This document shows, one piece after another, positions 61,382 to 64,000 of a stretch of DNA of 64,000 nucleotides. The translations under genes were made by a program, and so were the position numbers. The notes under the pieces were generated by a model. It searched no databases. It saw nothing but the letters and a program-made list of their open reading frames with translations, and was not told the DNA's origin. This DNA comes from Streptomyces sp. L2 (lineage in GTDB: Bacteria > Actinomycetota > Actinomycetes > Streptomycetales > Streptomycetaceae): positions 3,038,001-3,102,000 of the forward strand of contig NZ_QBDT01000001.1 in the NCBI RefSeq assembly GCF_004124325.1, given 5' to 3'. Each line of letters begins with the position of its first letter. The stretch's first letter is position 1.

Positions 61382-62608
61382 ATGAGCGCTGCAACCCCTC
61401 CGACCGAGCGCCGGGTCTCCGCCCGAATCGGCGCGATCTCCGAGTCCGCCACCCTCGCCGTGGACGCCAAGGCCAAGGCCCTCAAGGCCGCCGGGCGTCC
61501 GGTGATCGGCTTCGGCGCCGGTGAACCGGACTTCCCGACCCCGGACTACATCGTCGACGCGGCCGTCGAGGCCTGCAAGAACCCGAAGTACCACCGCTAC
61601 ACGCCGGCCGGCGGCCTGCCCGAGCTGAAGGCCGCGATCGCCGCGAAGACGCTGCGCGACTCCGGCTACGAGCCCGACGTCTCGGAGATCCTGGTCACCA
61701 ACGGGGGCAAGCAGGCCATCTACGAGGCCTTCGCCGCGATCCTCGACCCGGGCGACGAGGTCATCGTCCCGGCGCCGTACTGGACGACGTACCCGGAGTC
61801 GATCCGCCTCGCCGGCGGTGTCCCGGTCGAGGTCGTCGCCGACGAGACCACCGGCTACCGCGTCACGGTCGAGCAGCTGGAGGCCGCGCGCACCGAGAAG
61901 ACCAAGGTCGTCCTCTTCGTCTCCCCCTCCAACCCGACCGGCGCGGTGTACTCCGAGGCCGAGACCGAGGCGATCGGCCGCTGGGCCGTCGAGCACGGCC
62001 TGTGGGTCCTCACCGACGAGATCTACGAGCACCTGGTGTACGGCGACGCGGTGTCCGTGTCCCTGCCGGCGCTCCTGCCCGAGCTGCGCGACAAGTGCGT
62101 CGTGGTCAACGGCGTGGCGAAGACGTACGCCATGACCGGCTGGCGCGTGGGCTGGGTCATCGGCCCGAAGGACGTCGTCAAGGCCGCGACGAACCTCCAG
62201 TCGCACGCCACGTCGAACGTCTCCAACGTGGCCCAGGTGGCCGCCCTGGCCGCCGTCTCCGGCGACCTGGAGGCCGTCGCGACGATGCGCGAGGCGTTCG
62301 ACCGCCGCCGCAAGACCATCGTGCGGATGCTCAACGAGATCGACGGCGTCCTCTGCCCCGAGCCCGAGGGCGCGTTCTACGCCTACCCCTCGGTGAAGGA
62401 GCTGATCGGCAAGGAGATCCGCGGCAAGCGCCCGCAGAACAGCGTCGAGCTGGCCGCGCTCATCCTGGAGGAGGCCGAGGTCGCGGTCGTCCCGGGCGAG
62501 GCCTTCGGCACGCCGGGCTACCTGCGGCTGTCGTACGCCCTCGGTGACGAGGACCTGGTCGAGGGCGTGAGCCGCATGCAGAAGCTGCTGGCGGAGGCCA
62601 AGGCCTGA
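61382..62608 (+). CDS. aspC: Pyridoxal-phosphate aspartate aminotransferase
   Basis: A 408-residue class I aminotransferase transferring the amino group of aspartate to 2-oxoglutarate. It has [33 protein letters not shown] and the PLP lysine motif [23 protein letters not shown] 61382 ([15 protein letters not shown]) is chosen; ATG 61373 in frame is also possible. A perfect hairpin follows the gene. Confidence 0.92.
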   Translation: MSAATPPTERRVSARIGAISESATLAVDAKAKALKAAGRPVIGFGAGEPDFPTPDYIVDAAVEACKNPKYHRYTPAGGLPELKAAIAAKTLRDSGYEPDVSEILVTNGGKQAIYEAFAAILDPGDEVIVPAPYWTTYPESIRLAGGVPVEVVADETTGYRVTVEQLEAARTEKTKVVLFVSPSNPTGAVYSEAETEAIGRWAVEHGLWVLTDEIYEHLVYGDAVSVSLPALLPELRDKCVVVNGVAKTYAMTGWRVGWVIGPKDVVKAATNLQSHATSNVSNVAQVAALAAVSGDLEAVATMREAFDRRRKTIVRMLNEIDGVLCPEPEGAFYAYPSVKELIGKEIRGKRPQNSVELAALILEEAEVAVVPGEAFGTPGYLRLSYALGDEDLVEGVSRMQKLLAEAKA

Positions 62609-62633
62609 GCAGGCCCCGTCGTAGCAGGAGCGG

Positions 62634-62670
62634 AACAGGAGCACCGGGGAGCGTCCCCGGTGCTCCTGTT
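62634..62670 (+). terminator. Perfect 17-bp hairpin after aspC
   Basis: AACAGGAGCACCGGGGA (62634-62650) pairs with 62654-62670 around a GCG loop, 25 bases past the aspC stop. It is one of the strongest stems in the window. Confidence 0.92.
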
Positions 62671-62741
62671 CATTTGTGCGAGCAAGACCACGTACGGGGA
62701 AACAGCTACCGGTGGGGCGGCGCGTGCGGCAGGATCCTGGG

Positions 62742-63782
62742 ATGGAGCGTGTACGTGACCTCTCTGAGCTGCCGAAAGCCCATCTGCACCTGCACTTCAC
62801 CGGCTCGATGCGGCCGGGGACCGTCCTGGAGCTGGCCGACAAGCACGGCGTCCGCCTGCCCGAGACCCTGACGGAGGCGCTGACCGGCGGGGAACCGCCC
62901 CGGCTGCGCGCCACGGACGAGCGCGGCTGGTTCCGCTTCCAGCGGCTGTACGACGCGGCGCGTTCCTGCCTGCGGGAGCCGGAGGACATCCAGCGGCTGG
63001 TCCGGGAGGCCGCCGAGGAGGACCTCGCGGACGGCTCGGGCTGGCTGGAGATCCAGGTGGACCCGACGTCGTACGCCCCCCGCCTGGGCGGTCTCATCCC
63101 GGCGCTGGAGATCATCCTGGACGCCGTGGAGACGACCGCGCGGAACACCGGGCTCGGCATGCGGGTCCTGGTCGCCGCCAACCGCATGAAGCACCCGCTG
63201 GACGCCCGCACACTGGCCCGGCTCGCGGTGCGGTACGCCGACCGGGGCGTGGTCGGCTTCGGGCTGTCGAACGACGAACGGCGGGGCATGGCGCGGGACT
63301 TCGACCGCGCGTTCGCGATCGCCCGCGACGGCGGCCTGCTCGCGGCCCCGCACGGCGGCGAGCTGACCGGCCCGGCGTCCGTCCGGGACTGCCTGGACGA
63401 CCTCGACGCGGCCCGGATCGGGCACGGGGTGCGGGCGGCGGAGGACCCGCGGCTGCTGCGCAGGCTGGCCGACCGGGGCGTGACCTGCGAGGTGTGCCCC
63501 GCCTCGAACGTGGCCCTCGGCGTGTACGAGAAGCCCGAGGACGTCCCCCTGCGGACGTTCTTCGAGGCGGGAGTCCCCATGGCCCTCGGCGCCGACGACC
63601 CCCTCCTCTTCGGCTCCCGGCTCGCGGCCCAGTACGAGCTGGCCCGCGAGTACCACGGCTTCACCGACGCCGAGCTGGCGGAACTGGCCCGCCAGTCGGT
63701 CCGCGGCTCGGCCGCCCCGGACGACGTCAAGGCCAAGCTGCTGGCGGGCGTCGACGACTGGCTCAGCGCCCCGGCCGTCTGA
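62742..63782 (+). CDS. add: Adenosine deaminase
   Basis: A 346-residue purine-salvage enzyme converting adenosine to inosine (adenosine/AMP deaminase family). Zinc ligands HLHLH at residues 14-18 (LPKAHLHLHFTGS), then APHGGELTGP (His and Glu), RIGHGVRAAEDPR (His) and GADDPLLFGS (Asp). ATG 62742 (MERVRDLSELP) fits the family start; the frame opens 22 codons earlier across the aspC terminator region. Some relatives act on other purine or aminodeoxy substrates. Confidence 0.88.
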   Translation: MERVRDLSELPKAHLHLHFTGSMRPGTVLELADKHGVRLPETLTEALTGGEPPRLRATDERGWFRFQRLYDAARSCLREPEDIQRLVREAAEEDLADGSGWLEIQVDPTSYAPRLGGLIPALEIILDAVETTARNTGLGMRVLVAANRMKHPLDARTLARLAVRYADRGVVGFGLSNDERRGMARDFDRAFAIARDGGLLAAPHGGELTGPASVRDCLDDLDAARIGHGVRAAEDPRLLRRLADRGVTCEVCPASNVALGVYEKPEDVPLRTFFEAGVPMALGADDPLLFGSRLAAQYELAREYHGFTDAELAELARQSVRGSAAPDDVKAKLLAGVDDWLSAPAV

Positions 63783-63783
63783 C

Positions 63784-64000
63784 TCAGGCGTGCTCGGCGG
63801 CCACGGAGATCCCGGCCAGCAGGGTGCGGGCCAGCCGGACGGCGAACTCGTCGGCCGCCGGGCGCGTGTCCGCCGAGTCGTACGCGAACGCCCGCTGCGC
63901 GCAGGCCCCGAGGAGGAGTGAGGCGGCGGCGAAGGGGTCGGCGTCGGGGGCGATGCGGCCCAGTTCGCGTTCGGCGCGCAGGTAGGCGGTCAGTTCCTCG
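63784..64000 (-). CDS. TetR family regulator, C-terminal part (runs off the window)
   Basis: 72 codons end in TGA at 63784. The translation includes LRAERELGRIAPDADPFAAA, then SLLLGACAQRAFAYDSA and RLARTLLAGISVAAEHA, an all-helical ligand-domain end typical of TetR regulators. The DNA-binding N-terminus lies beyond position 64000, so the assignment rests on the C-terminus only. Confidence 0.7.
   Translation of the reverse strand, partial: EELTAYLRAERELGRIAPDADPFAAASLLLGACAQRAFAYDSADTRPAADEFAVRLARTLLAGISVAAEHA

Noticed and set aside
60905..63736. Minus-strand frame of 943 codons across the tRNA, aspC and add
   Set aside because: It crosses a tRNA gene, a terminator and two well-supported plus-strand genes, and its translation is low in complexity.

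Overview
The window is about 64 kb of very GC-rich DNA from a Streptomyces chromosome. The evidence is the gene order (tRNA-Trp-secE-nusG-rplKA-rplJL-rpoBC-rpsL-rpsG-fusA-tuf, then the S10/spc/alpha ribosomal clusters ending rpoA-rplQ-truA-rplM-rpsI), the many GTG and TTG starts, and the presence of WhiJ-type regulator, DUF397 and RsbW-like ATPase genes. rpsD is not between rpsK and rpoA. No rRNA, CRISPR array, insertion sequence or prophage was found.

Layout. 1-19.3 kb: ribosomal proteins, SecY, adenylate kinase, methionine aminopeptidase, IF-1, RpoA and TruA, nearly all read leftwards (minus strand) from an rpsJ promoter near 19.7 kb. 19.8-42.5 kb: an accessory segment between the two housekeeping clusters. 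It holds a frameshifted membrane-protein gene, a DUF1963 protein, a 3077-residue secreted Rhs/YD-repeat protein with a C-terminal nuclease-like toxin and an overlapping SUKH-family immunity gene, an exported FG-GAP protein, NADP-type glutamate dehydrogenase, a WhiJ/DUF397/RsbW-like regulatory trio, a winged-helix protein, a PD-(D/E)XK-like protein, a secreted intradiol dioxygenase fused to a carbohydrate-binding module, and an AraC regulator. 42.6-61.1 kb: EF-Tu, EF-G, S7, S12, RpoC, RpoB, L7/L12, L10, a lipoprotein, L1, L11, NusG, SecE and tRNA-Trp, all leftwards. 61.4-64 kb: an aspartate aminotransferase and an adenosine deaminase read rightwards, then the 3' end of a TetR-type regulator read leftwards.

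How the parts work together. The two housekeeping blocks supply most of the ribosome, three RNA polymerase subunits, two elongation factors and the core Sec channel (SecY and SecE). Strong inverted repeats sit at many operon ends and also inside the ribosomal operons (rpsK/rpoA, adk/map, rplO/secY, rpsN/rpsH, rpsQ/rplN, fusA/tuf), which suggests internal attenuation. The rpsJ and rpsL leaders share a nearly identical 25-bp motif containing a short hairpin. A 29-bp dispersed repeat occurs four times, always beside housekeeping genes.

The main accessory system is the Rhs toxin-immunity locus. The toxin has a predicted export signal, DNRLRE and LamG-like domains, a long YD-repeat shell and a nuclease-like tip, followed by translationally coupled SUKH immunity. 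All assignments come from reading the sequence; no database search was run.
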